Assembly (NCBI GenBank): GCA_964405325.1
Contig: CAYONM010000134.1
Location: 1-10,361 of the forward strand
DNA from: CAYONM01 sp964405325
Lineage (GTDB): Bacteria; Planctomycetota; UBA11346
DNA length: 10,361 nt
Reading direction: 5' to 3'
Shown here: positions 1 through 6,212 of the stretch, piece after piece
Layout: the number at the start of each line of letters is the position of its first letter
Numbering within the stretch: position 1 is the first letter of the stretch
Program-made: the position numbers and the translations under genes
Notes under the pieces: model-generated
What the model saw: the letters and a program-made list of their open reading frames with translations, nothing else
What the model was told of the DNA's origin: nothing
Databases searched by the model: none

Positions 1-747
1 CGGCCAGGCCTGGCCGTCGTCGAAGACAGCGGTGGCGGTCTCGCCGATCACAGTCAGACGCTGCTCCTTGTACGGATTCAGCCAGGATGCGTAACAATGC
101 GCCCGAACGCCGTTCGCGAAACGCAGATGGCTGTGCACCATGTCCTGGACGCCGGGGGTCAGGTAATCACCACCCAGGGCCAGCACCCGCTCTGGTAGCT
201 GATCGCCGACCAGAGCGAGAATCATGCTGACATCGTGCGGACTCAGGCACCAGAGCGCACTCTCTTCATAACGAAAAGCGCCAAGATTCACCCGATGCGC
301 GGCGATATAGCGCAGTGCGCCCAAGGCGCCATCGTGGACCAGAGCCAACAGGTGTCGGAACACGGGATGATACTGCAGGAGGTGCCCCACCATTAGGATC
401 CGCTGCTCGTCACGAGCACGGGCCACCACGGCTTCGGCCTCGGCAATATCCAAGGTCAGGGGTTTTTCGCAGTACACATCCAGACCGGCGTCGAAGGCTG
501 CCTGGATGAGATTGAAATGGGTGCTGGCGGACGAGCCGATCGCCAACGCGTCGATGGCGCCATGATCGATCATCTCCAAGCCCTCGCTGTAACAGCGAGC
601 CTGCGGATACAGCGCTGATTGTTGCTGCAAAGCCTTCTGGCTGTGATCACACAAGGCCGCCAGCGCACCACTGGCGTGCAGATTCCGGGCCAGATTCTTG
701 CCCCAGGCACCACATCCAACCAACCCGACACGACTATTCGAACTCAT
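1..747 (-). CDS. Gfo/Idh/MocA-family NAD-dependent sugar dehydrogenase, WbpB-like (3' end outside window)
   Basis: The visible 249 codons start at ATG 747 and stay open to base 1, so the C-terminus and stop lie outside the window. The N-terminal Rossmann fold shows GCGAWG at residues 11-16. The family EKP motif, with its conserved lysine, is at 94-96 (CEKPLTLD), followed by GHLLQYHP at 121-128 and the SPHD segment at 169-172 that usually carries active-site histidine and aspartate. These features resemble WbpB/WlbA-type enzymes, which oxidise C3 of UDP-GlcNAc uronic acid before transamination. The start overlaps the stop of the upstream aminotransferase gene as ATGA, which suggests translational coupling. 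A GGGAGG sequence sits about 10 bases before the ATG. The oxidoreductase family is certain. The exact UDP-sugar substrate is inferred from the neighbour, and another sugar-nucleotide or inositol dehydrogenase is possible. Confidence 0.85.
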   Translation of the reverse strand, partial: MSSNSRVGLVGCGAWGKNLARNLHASGALAALCDHSQKALQQQSALYPQARCYSEGLEMIDHGAIDALAIGSSASTHFNLIQAAFDAGLDVYCEKPLTLDIAEAEAVVARARDEQRILMVGHLLQYHPVFRHLLALVHDGALGALRYIAAHRVNLGAFRYEESALWCLSPHDVSMILALVGDQLPERVLALGGDYLTPGVQDMVHSHLRFANGVRAHCYASWLNPYKEQRLTVIGETATAVFDDGQAWP

Positions 748-1841
748 GCGCCAACCACCTCCCGAATCGCTCCGATGACCTGATCCTGATCCGACTCCGG
801 CAACCAGGGATACATGGGCAGGCTCAACACCTCGCCACAGGCTTGCTCGCACACCGGCAGCGAACCAGGTGCCACCGAGACATGGGCAAAGGCGGGCTCC
901 TCGTTGAGACCGCGTCGATAATAGATGGCAGTAGGAATGTCGCGCTCACGCAAGGCGGCCTGGATCCGATCGCGATCGGGTACGCGAATCGTGTACTGGG
1001 CATAGACATGGCTACCGTCTGCCACCACCGGCGGCACCGTGACGAGACTGGTCAATGCGTCGCCGTAACGCTTCGCCAGGCGCTGACGCGAGGCGATCTC
1101 CGCATCGAAGTGGGGCAATTTCGCCAACAGGACGGCCGCCTGGACGGTTTCCAAGCGACCGTTGATACCAATACGATGATGCCCGGTACGGTCGATGCTG
1201 CCGTGGGTACGAATCTGACGCAGGCCCAAAGCCACCTGATCATCGTCAACAAAAATCGCGCCACCCTCGCCAAAACAGCTCAGCGGTTTGGTCGGAAAGA
1301 AACTGGTACACCCTATGGTCCCCGGCACGCCACAGCTGGCAACGCCGTCACGCATCGCCCCAAAGGACTGGGCGCCGTCTTCGATCACGGCAATGCCGCG
1401 GGGCTCAGCCAGGGCGCGCAGGGCGGTGTAATCCGGCATCTGGCCAAAGAGGCTGACCGGGATGATCGCTTTGGTGCGATCAGTGATGGCCGCCTCACAA
1501 GCGGCCAGGTCCATGCAAAAATAATCAGGTTCGATATCGACGAAGACCGTGGTCGCACCCACCAGCTCGATCACCTCGGCGGTGCTGATCCAGGTGAACG
1601 GGACGGTGATGACTTCATCGCCCGGGCCAATGCCGTGGGCCATCAGACTCACCAGCAGGGCATCGGTCCCGCTGCCGCAGCTGATGCAGTGACGACGGCC
1701 GAGCCGCTTGGCCAGCCGTTCTTCCAGAGTCTGGACCTCCGGGCCCAATACATATTGTCCTGCCGCCAAGACCGCGGCCATGGCCTGATCGATATCCGGC
1801 TGATACGCCCGATACTGCGCGGACACGTCGATAAACTGCAT
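744..1841 (-). CDS. DegT/DnrJ/EryC1/StrS-family PLP-dependent sugar aminotransferase, WbpE-like
   Basis: This 365-residue protein has the normal length and full motif set of fold-type I sugar aminotransferases. It likely transfers an amino group to the 3-keto sugar made by the overlapping dehydrogenase, for surface polysaccharide. GSGTDAL at residues 57-63 binds the PLP phosphate. EDGAQSFGA near 154-162 carries the PLP-contacting aspartate. SFFPTKPLSCFGEGGA near 180-195 carries the Schiff-base lysine, about K185. GHHRIGINGRLETVQAAVL (about 220-238) is the strongly conserved family segment. I place the start at ATG 1841 (MQFIDVSAQY): GAGGA lies 5 bases upstream and homologous proteins begin this way. 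An in-frame start at 1868 would add nine atypical residues. The gene precedes and overlaps the dehydrogenase by 4 bases, so both are probably one transcript. WbpE-like specificity is inferred, not proven. Confidence 0.9.
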   Translation of the reverse strand: MQFIDVSAQYRAYQPDIDQAMAAVLAAGQYVLGPEVQTLEERLAKRLGRRHCISCGSGTDALLVSLMAHGIGPGDEVITVPFTWISTAEVIELVGATTVFVDIEPDYFCMDLAACEAAITDRTKAIIPVSLFGQMPDYTALRALAEPRGIAVIEDGAQSFGAMRDGVASCGVPGTIGCTSFFPTKPLSCFGEGGAIFVDDDQVALGLRQIRTHGSIDRTGHHRIGINGRLETVQAAVLLAKLPHFDAEIASRQRLAKRYGDALTSLVTVPPVVADGSHVYAQYTIRVPDRDRIQAALRERDIPTAIYYRRGLNEEPAFAHVSVAPGSLPVCEQACGEVLSLPMYPWLPESDQDQVIGAIREVVGA

Positions 1842-1915
1842 GCAGATCCTCGCGCTTTCTGGCACCATCGCTGCTGGGAGAAGGCCCTGAGGACCGCACT
1901 ACCGGCGCCGTTGGG

Positions 1916-1944
1916 AAAGGCGGCAGTATCCGACGGCCGCCTTT
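1916..1944. repeat. 9-bp perfect inverted repeat in divergent intergenic region
   Basis: AAAGGCGGC at 1916-1924 is matched by GCCGCCTTT at 1936-1944, with an 11-base spacer. It lies in the 174-base gap between the divergent aminotransferase and ABC ATPase genes. A second short hairpin, CCCGC-GA-GCGGG, lies close by at about 1955-1966. Neither is followed by a T-run on either strand, so terminator function is not supported. It could be an operator or a leader structure for either gene; I cannot tell which. No convincing -35/-10 pair was found in this gap. Confidence 0.4.
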
Positions 1945-2015
1945 GGCGCAAGGACCCGCGAGCGGGCCAGCAAAAACCACGTGTCAACGCGCCAACACAG
2001 CGCAGCATCAGCACC

Positions 2016-2966
2016 ATGGCGATGCTGGAAGCGCATGGACTGATCAAACGCTACGGTCCCTTGATAGCCTTGCATGGCGTCGACGTAAGCCTGGCTGCAG
2101 GCGAGCTGGTCGGCTTTCTTGGTCCGAACGGTGCCGGCAAGAGCACCACCATGAACATCCTCAGCGCCTGCCTGGCACCGACCGCCGGCAGCGTGCGCAT
2201 TGCCGGACACAAACTGGAGAACGAGGCCCTGGCCTGTCGTCGCCAGGTCGGTTATCTCCCGCAAACGCCCCCCTTGTATCCGGACATGACCGTACAGGCC
2301 TATCTGCTACACGTCACGCGCCTGAAGGGCATAGCCGCGGCAAAGCGACGTCGTGAGGTGGTGGATGCCATGGCCACCTGCGATCTGGAGGCCGTTGCGA
2401 CCCGACACATTCGCAAGCTGTCTGGTGGCAACCGGCAACGGGTCGGGCTGGCCCAGGCCCTGCTGGGGCGGCCACCCATCCTGATCCTGGACGAACCCAC
2501 CGCTGGCCTGGATCCGACCCAGGTGCACAATCTCCGCGGCCTGCTGCGGGACCTCCGTCAGCGGCACAGCATTCTGCTCTCGACCCATGTGCTGGCCGAG
2601 GTGGAAGCGGTGTGTTCCCGAGTGCTGATCATCAACCAGGGCCGCATTGTCCTGAGCGATCACATCGAACACCTGCGCGAGCGCAGTCGGGAACGCCAAC
2701 GACTCGGCGTGCGACTGCGCGATCCAAGCCGCCTTGGCGAACTCCAGCATGCCGTCACCACCATCGACGGCATCGAGCAGGCGACCATCGACCAGGATCA
2801 GCTGCTGGTTCAAGGCCCTGAGGTGGTTCGGGATCGACTGATCGATCTGGCCCAGAAGCATGGCGGCCTGCGAGAATTGACCGAGCAACGCCGGAGTCTG
2901 GAAGACGTGTTCACCGAGATCACCACGGAGAGCGACGACCATGTCCGATACCCACACGCATCGTAA
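2016..2966 (+). CDS. ABC transporter ATP-binding protein (ABC-2 export type, GldA/CcmA-like)
   Basis: This 316-residue ATPase would energise an ABC exporter by hydrolysing ATP at the inner face of the membrane. Walker A GPNGAGKST is at residues 36-44, the Q-loop segment GYLPQTPPLYPDMT at 79-92, the signature LSGGNRQRV at 135-143, Walker B ILILDEPTAGLD at 155-166 and the H-loop STH at 189-191. The C-terminal 100 residues form the accessory domain usual in ABC-2-type ATPases and end in the common SLEDVFTEIT segment. I chose ATG 2016 because homology starts immediately (MAMLEAHGLIKRYG); the frame stays open far upstream, but that is only antisense to the aminotransferase gene. ATG 2022 is an alternative, and neither has a strong ribosome binding site. 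The usual adjacent permease gene is absent: a short unrelated gene overlaps the 3' end by 26 bases. Substrate unknown. Confidence 0.88.
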   Translation: MAMLEAHGLIKRYGPLIALHGVDVSLAAGELVGFLGPNGAGKSTTMNILSACLAPTAGSVRIAGHKLENEALACRRQVGYLPQTPPLYPDMTVQAYLLHVTRLKGIAAAKRRREVVDAMATCDLEAVATRHIRKLSGGNRQRVGLAQALLGRPPILILDEPTAGLDPTQVHNLRGLLRDLRQRHSILLSTHVLAEVEAVCSRVLIINQGRIVLSDHIEHLRERSRERQRLGVRLRDPSRLGELQHAVTTIDGIEQATIDQDQLLVQGPEVVRDRLIDLAQKHGGLRELTEQRRSLEDVFTEITTESDDHVRYPHAS

Positions 2967-3186
2967 GGCACTTGCCCAACTTGCCGCCGGCGACTGGGCC
3001 GGCGCCCACCGCCTGACCCAGGAACTGGACGATCATCTCGCCGCCTGGCTCCACGCACATCTCCACCGGGTGGAAGGCGATCTCGGCAACGCCGCCTACT
3101 GGTATCATCGCGCCGGCATGGAGAGCCGCGCTGATGACCTGAAAACCGAATTCAAGGACTTGGAACGCGTCTGCGCAGCATCCTGA
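2941..3186 (+). CDS. Short conserved protein of unknown function (81 aa)
   Basis: This small, soluble-looking protein has no signal peptide or membrane segment. It reads as a helical, alanine- and histidine-rich sequence with a distinctive stretch near residues 36-58 (LHAHLHRVEGDLGNAAYWYH, then RAG). I recognise that stretch from short uncharacterised proteobacterial proteins, but I know no function for them. The first half (LAAGDWAGAHRLTQEL) resembles a single TPR-like helical repeat, which is only an impression. The ATG at 2941 lies inside the end of the ABC ATPase gene in another frame (26-base overlap), so translation may be coupled to it. It ends at TGA 3184-3186, followed by a 45-base convergent gap to the CheX-like gene. 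The conserved core makes it a real gene rather than a chance open frame. Confidence 0.7.
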   Translation: MSDTHTHRKALAQLAAGDWAGAHRLTQELDDHLAAWLHAHLHRVEGDLGNAAYWYHRAGMESRADDLKTEFKDLERVCAAS

Positions 3187-3231
3187 CGCAGCCTTCGTCT
3201 GGGGTCGCCAACCGTCAACCGGTTCTGCACC

Positions 3232-3723
3232 TTATGATTTCGGGCTGATCGCCACCTCGACCGCGAAGGTGTCATCCCAATCGGGATGGGCCTTGAACTC
3301 GCAGCAGACGCAGATGGAACCGGTGGGATCATGCATCTCGAGCGGCCCATTCCCCATCACCACCGTTGGAGTGGAGATCTCGAAGCGGAACTCCGACTGA
3401 TGGAAGCGGCGTTTGGCGCCACCGGCCACCATGTTGGCCAATTCACCAATACCGTCCTTGATCAGAGCATCGTCCTCGGCGACATCCTCCCCCAAAAGCG
3501 CCGCCACGATGCGGGCCGCCAGGGGCCGATGCAGGCTGACCACGCAACTCCCGGTCAGGCCATTGGTGATGCCAATGATGCCGTTGATATCACCCAGCAT
3601 CTTGGAGTTTTTTTTCAGGAACAGATTGGACCGGATCGGATCCAGGCTGGCCATCTGCCGCAGACAATCCAAGGCTGATTCGATGAAGGGATTGATGATC
3701 TTGACGTCGATCTTGGGCAGCAT
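3232..3723 (-). CDS. CheX-type chemotaxis phosphatase (CheC/CheX/FliY family)
   Basis: The 163-residue protein matches the CheX fold, which dephosphorylates phosphorylated CheY-type response regulators. The family ExxN catalytic motif is present as E94-L-A-N97 in DGIGELANMVAGGAK, at almost the same position as in the well-studied Thermotoga CheX. The segment LGDINGIIGITNGLTGS (43-59) is the typical beta-strand region, and the length is normal for the family. I start it at ATG 3723 (MLPKIDVKIINPF), where family similarity begins. The frame remains open further upstream to 3891 but with unconvincing sequence. No strong ribosome binding site is visible, so the start is less certain than the identity. 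It is divergent from a STAS-domain gene and is not within a che/fli cluster here, so its partner may be a stand-alone receiver. A run of eight A residues lies in its coding strand. Confidence 0.85.
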   Translation of the reverse strand: MLPKIDVKIINPFIESALDCLRQMASLDPIRSNLFLKKNSKMLGDINGIIGITNGLTGSCVVSLHRPLAARIVAALLGEDVAEDDALIKDGIGELANMVAGGAKRRFHQSEFRFEISTPTVVMGNGPLEMHDPTGSICVCCEFKAHPDWDDTFAVEVAISPKS

Positions 3724-3889
3724 GGGAAAGCATGACCCAGGATCGTCGTCATCGCAACGAGAGAGCCGCCGATCGTTTGCGAAATCCGATCGAGCACGTT
3801 CACCAGCGTTTTCGGCCACCGCACCTTGCGCCAACTCGTAGCGCAGGGTACAAACCAAGAGAACCCTAAGAGCTGACGGACCCCTTGCC

Positions 3890-4252
3890 ATGAGCGGCTA
3901 TCGCGTTGAAGATGTGGAACAGACCGGCATCCAGGTCGTGTCCTTCCCCCATGACGACGGACGACGTGTCGATCTCGACACCGTCCGGACGTTCTTCAAT
4001 CACCGTTTCTTTGAAGAAACCACCAAAGCCAAACATCTGGTGATCGACCTGGCCGGAGTCAGTACCCTGGACAGCTCCAGCCTCAGCCCGCTGGTACAGC
4101 GCTTCCGCGAGCTGCAGGAATCCCACGGTACCATGGTGCTCTGCGGCGTGGTCTCCCAAGGTCTGCGGGAGATTCTCTCCCTGACCCGCTTCGACCGCAT
4201 CTTCGATATCTACGACGACCAGTCCGAAGCGTTGAAAGCGTTCACCGCTTAA
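3890..4252 (+). CDS. STAS-domain protein, anti-sigma-factor antagonist-like
   Basis: The 120-residue protein is a single STAS domain of the SpoIIAA/RsbV kind. The signature is HLVIDLAGVSTLDSSSLSPL at about residues 49-68, where S62 after D61 is the position normally phosphorylated by a serine kinase to control partner binding. The segment TMVLCGVVSQGLREILSLTR and the terminal LTRFDRIFDIYDD are also typical. No kinase or anti-sigma partner gene is in the window. It starts at ATG 3890 with only a weak GACGGA upstream, and is divergent from the CheX-like gene across 166 bases. Stand-alone STAS proteins next to chemotaxis-type phosphatases often belong to two-component or partner-switch signalling, which is a reasonable inference here. 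The target is unknown. It ends only 12 bases before the repeat element that fills the following gap. Confidence 0.85.
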   Translation: MSGYRVEDVEQTGIQVVSFPHDDGRRVDLDTVRTFFNHRFFEETTKAKHLVIDLAGVSTLDSSSLSPLVQRFRELQESHGTMVLCGVVSQGLREILSLTRFDRIFDIYDDQSEALKAFTA

Positions 4253-4264
4253 GGGTGCGGAAAG

Positions 4265-4459
4265 AAATAAAGGTAGCAGATCGCGCAGAGATTTTGTCGA
4301 TCCTTCAAGGCGCGAAGAGTGAGCATATCGGGCATATGTGAGCGATAAGCAACGCAGAAGGGCGGCAAAAGATCAAGCGAAATGTAATGTTTATTTTTTG
4401 ACGGGCCCTAAGCAACGCAGAAGGGTGGCAAAAGATCAAGTGAGACGCTACCTTTATTT
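4265..4459. mobile_element. Possible 195-bp MITE-like element with 13-bp terminal inverted repeats
   Basis: AAATAAAGGTAGC at 4265-4277 is exactly repeated in inverted orientation as GCTACCTTTATTT at 4447-4459. The space between is AT-richer than the flanking genes and encodes nothing convincing. It includes the first 63-bp unit and most of the second. The element fills almost the whole convergent gap between the STAS gene (ends 4252) and the dehydrogenase gene (ends 4458). Small size, terminal inverted repeats and lack of a transposase fit a non-autonomous miniature element. No target-site duplication is evident, and the right-hand terminal repeat is also part of the tandem unit, so this may instead be an unclassified intergenic repeat. 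Confidence 0.4.
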
Positions 4460-4477
4460 ATTGACGGGCCCTAAGCA
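4346..4477 (+). repeat. Tandem 63-bp direct repeat (two units plus start of a third)
   Basis: Unit 1 is 4346-4408 and unit 2 is 4409-4471. Both begin TAAGCAACGCAGAAGGG and end TTGACGGGCCC. I count 54 of 63 identical positions. A third unit starts at 4472 but keeps only TAAGCA before the sequence becomes unique. Most differences cluster in the middle to second half of the unit, while the ends are conserved. The 63-base period keeps a reading frame open, but most substitutions would change the amino acid, so coding is unlikely. A perfect inverted copy of part of unit 1 lies at the right end of the window. Confidence 0.9.
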
Positions 4478-5456
4478 CCCCCGACGGCGGCAGATACACC
4501 ACCCGGTCCTCGACAATCGGCTCGCTCCGCTGATAGGCGATGGTGTTCTGCGCCGCGCCCATCTCCATGTCGTAACGTCCATCAAAGCTGCACGAGCCCT
4601 GATGGCAGCACAGGATCACATTCGGTAGCTCAGTCAGGGGCCCGCGATAGGGCTCATGATGGTAGACATCCAAGGCCGCACCGGCCAGATGGCCATCGAC
4701 CAGAGCCTGATGCAGCGCTGATTCGTCCAGGACCTCACCGCGACAGGTGTTCAGCAGGTAGGCACCGGAGCGCATCTGCCGAATCCGCTGGGCATTGAGA
4801 ATATTCCAGGTGCACTCGTCCAGTGGCAGATGGACCGTCAGCGCCTGGCTCTCGGCCAGCAGTTCGTCCAGTCCGACATAACGCACCCCCTGCATCGCTG
4901 CCCAGTCCGGATCCTCCAGAATATCGTGAGCCAGCACTTCCATACGGAAGGCCCGAGCGATTTCGGCCACCTGTTTGCCAATGCGACCGCAGCCGAGAAT
5001 GCCCAGGGTCTTGCCGGTGAACAGGGTCCCGGTCAGTCGGTTCCACTCACCGCGCCGCATACCCTCGTGAGCCTCGACCAAACGCCGGCCCAAGCAGATC
5101 AGCAAACCGAAAACCTGCTCCACCACGCTCCGGGCTGGCGCATCGGGGGTGTAGGTGACAGCAATGCCATGCTGCCGGCAGAAGTCCGCGTCCAGGCCGT
5201 CCAGACCCACACCGACCCGGGCCACGTGCTGCAAGCGCGGCAGCCCCTGCGCCAGTACCTCAGCCGGTAATGGTTCGGTACCAGCGATCAGCACATCCAC
5301 ATCGCCCAACAGGGCGGCGGTCTCGGCCGGCGTATGTTTGCGTTCATGAGGTGACAGGCGCACCTCGAAGCCGGCCTGACGCAGCAGGTCGACCGGCTCC
5401 GAGGTGGCGATGCCATAGGGATAGGACGTGACCTGGGCAATCGGCATGTGCGGCAT
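4458..5456 (-). CDS. D-isomer-specific 2-hydroxyacid dehydrogenase (phosphoglycerate dehydrogenase-like)
   Basis: The protein (332 residues from ATG 5456) has the two-domain layout of NAD-dependent D-2-hydroxyacid dehydrogenases, which interconvert 2-keto acids and D-2-hydroxy acids. The Rossmann motif GCGRIG is at 155-160, with the adenosine-ribose aspartate about D178 (AHD). The catalytic triad is visible as R239 in NTCRGEVLDESAL, E268 in YHHEPY and H285 in CCHQGS. ARVGVGLDGLD (79-89) is the usual substrate-domain segment. There is no C-terminal ACT domain, so it is not the long serA form; the natural substrate is unknown. The start could be ATG 5456, ATG 5447 or GTG 5474, and no ribosome binding site decides. 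The last residues (RARQ plus stop) are encoded by the 63-bp repeat, so the original C-terminus has probably been replaced. Confidence 0.88.
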   Translation of the reverse strand: MPHMPIAQVTSYPYGIATSEPVDLLRQAGFEVRLSPHERKHTPAETAALLGDVDVLIAGTEPLPAEVLAQGLPRLQHVARVGVGLDGLDADFCRQHGIAVTYTPDAPARSVVEQVFGLLICLGRRLVEAHEGMRRGEWNRLTGTLFTGKTLGILGCGRIGKQVAEIARAFRMEVLAHDILEDPDWAAMQGVRYVGLDELLAESQALTVHLPLDECTWNILNAQRIRQMRSGAYLLNTCRGEVLDESALHQALVDGHLAGAALDVYHHEPYRGPLTELPNVILCCHQGSCSFDGRYDMEMGAAQNTIAYQRSEPIVEDRVVYLPPSGVLRARQ

Positions 5457-5507
5457 GATGTTCGATGAACCCACAGCGCAAGACGGCCGTCCTGGCAGCT
5501 TCCGCTG

Positions 5508-5951
5508 TTAAACTGGTTTGCAGCCCGTGCGCACCTTGTCCAGGGCCGCATGCAGATCGGAATCGTCCAGGGCCGAGGCCGGCAGATCGCCCTCCAGGTA
5601 TTTCTCGTAGCTGCTGAGGTCCATGAGGCCGTGTCCAGAGTAACAGAACAGGATATCCTGTTATCGTCCTTCCGCCTTGGCCTGCAAGGCGGTGCGGACC
5701 ACGACAGCCAGGGCATGACTGGTCTCCGGCGCCGGGATGAAGCCCTCGGAACGGGCCCAGGTGATGGCCGCATCGAAGCACTCGATCTGTGGCACCGACA
5801 TCGGCTGCATCAAACCGGCGACCACCGACTGGCTGACCAGCGGCGCCATGCCATGGTAGCGCAAACCACCCGCATGCAGGCTGGGCGGTACCCAGTCGTG
5901 GCCCAAAGAGTGCATAGCCAGAAGCGGCGTCATGGCCGCACAATCAACATC
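5508..5951 (-). pseudogene. C-terminal fragment of TrpB2-type tryptophan synthase beta chain, with an in-frame stop
   Basis: Reading from 5951 down, the frame matches the C-terminal third of the long TrpB2 form of tryptophan synthase beta. It shows AMTPLLAMHSLGHDWVPP, LHAGGLRYHGMAPLVSQ and AAITWARSEGFIPAPETSHA, which in intact TrpB2 line the PLP pocket. A TAA at 5661-5663 breaks the frame after KAEGR. The same frame continues immediately as ILFCYSGHGLMDLSSYEKYL and ends at TAA 5508-5510. Homologues read through this point, so a single G-to-T change at a glutamate codon would explain it. The N-terminal two thirds, including the PLP lysine domain, are absent. It lies between the AraC regulator and the dehydrogenase on the same strand. 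It is a non-functional remnant, not an active enzyme; its age is unknown. A sequencing error could explain the stop, but not the missing N-terminus. Confidence 0.8.
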
Positions 5952-6212
5952 CTGCCGAAACAGCTCGCTACCGCGCTGAAACCAGACCACGACGCCAGTA
6001 TCCGCGTGCGGCAATTGCAGGCGCGATGCCTCGCCGGTGATGCCGACCGGGCCATGGCGATCGCTTTCTGGTTTTATTTCGGTTTCACGTCGCCAATCGG
6101 AACGAATCGCTTGCAGAAATGCCAAAATGTTTTTGGCCGGGAACTCCAGCCAGAATGGCCGAGCACCCTGACCGGATCCGATAGCAATGACGATGCTCTC
6201 AGTTTTGCCGAG
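5952..6212 (-). other. Unrecognised 87-codon open segment fused in frame to the TrpB2 remnant
   Basis: Directly after the AraC gene stop (TAG 6213-6215) the minus strand stays open for 87 codons in the same frame as the TrpB2 remnant. The sequence reads like real protein, with segments such as IGSGQGARPFWLEFPAKNIL and FLQAIRSDWRRETEIKPES, but it does not match the TrpB2 region expected before MTPLL and I do not recognise it. There is no ATG or GTG start in this frame; the only common alternative is TTG 6123-6125. It could be the tail of another lost gene joined to trpB2 by deletion, or out-of-frame noise. No stem-loop or promoter is obvious in it. Confidence 0.35.

Noticed and set aside
843..2015. 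Long plus-strand open frame upstream of and continuous with the ABC ATPase
   Set aside because: It is antisense to the aminotransferase gene, has no recognisable protein features, and family similarity starts only at ATG 2016.
3724..3891. Longer N-terminus for the CheX protein
   Set aside because: The 56 extra residues do not look like CheX and would reach the STAS start codon; family similarity begins at ATG 3723.
4346..4477. CRISPR array
   Set aside because: The units are contiguous 63-bp tandem repeats without spacers, only two full copies, and no cas genes are present.
4338..4628. 96-codon open frame through the tandem repeat, with two 21-residue repeats
   Set aside because: It starts at GTG without a ribosome binding site, its repeat differences mostly change amino acids, and its second half is antisense to the dehydrogenase gene. 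The open frame is a by-product of a 63-base period.
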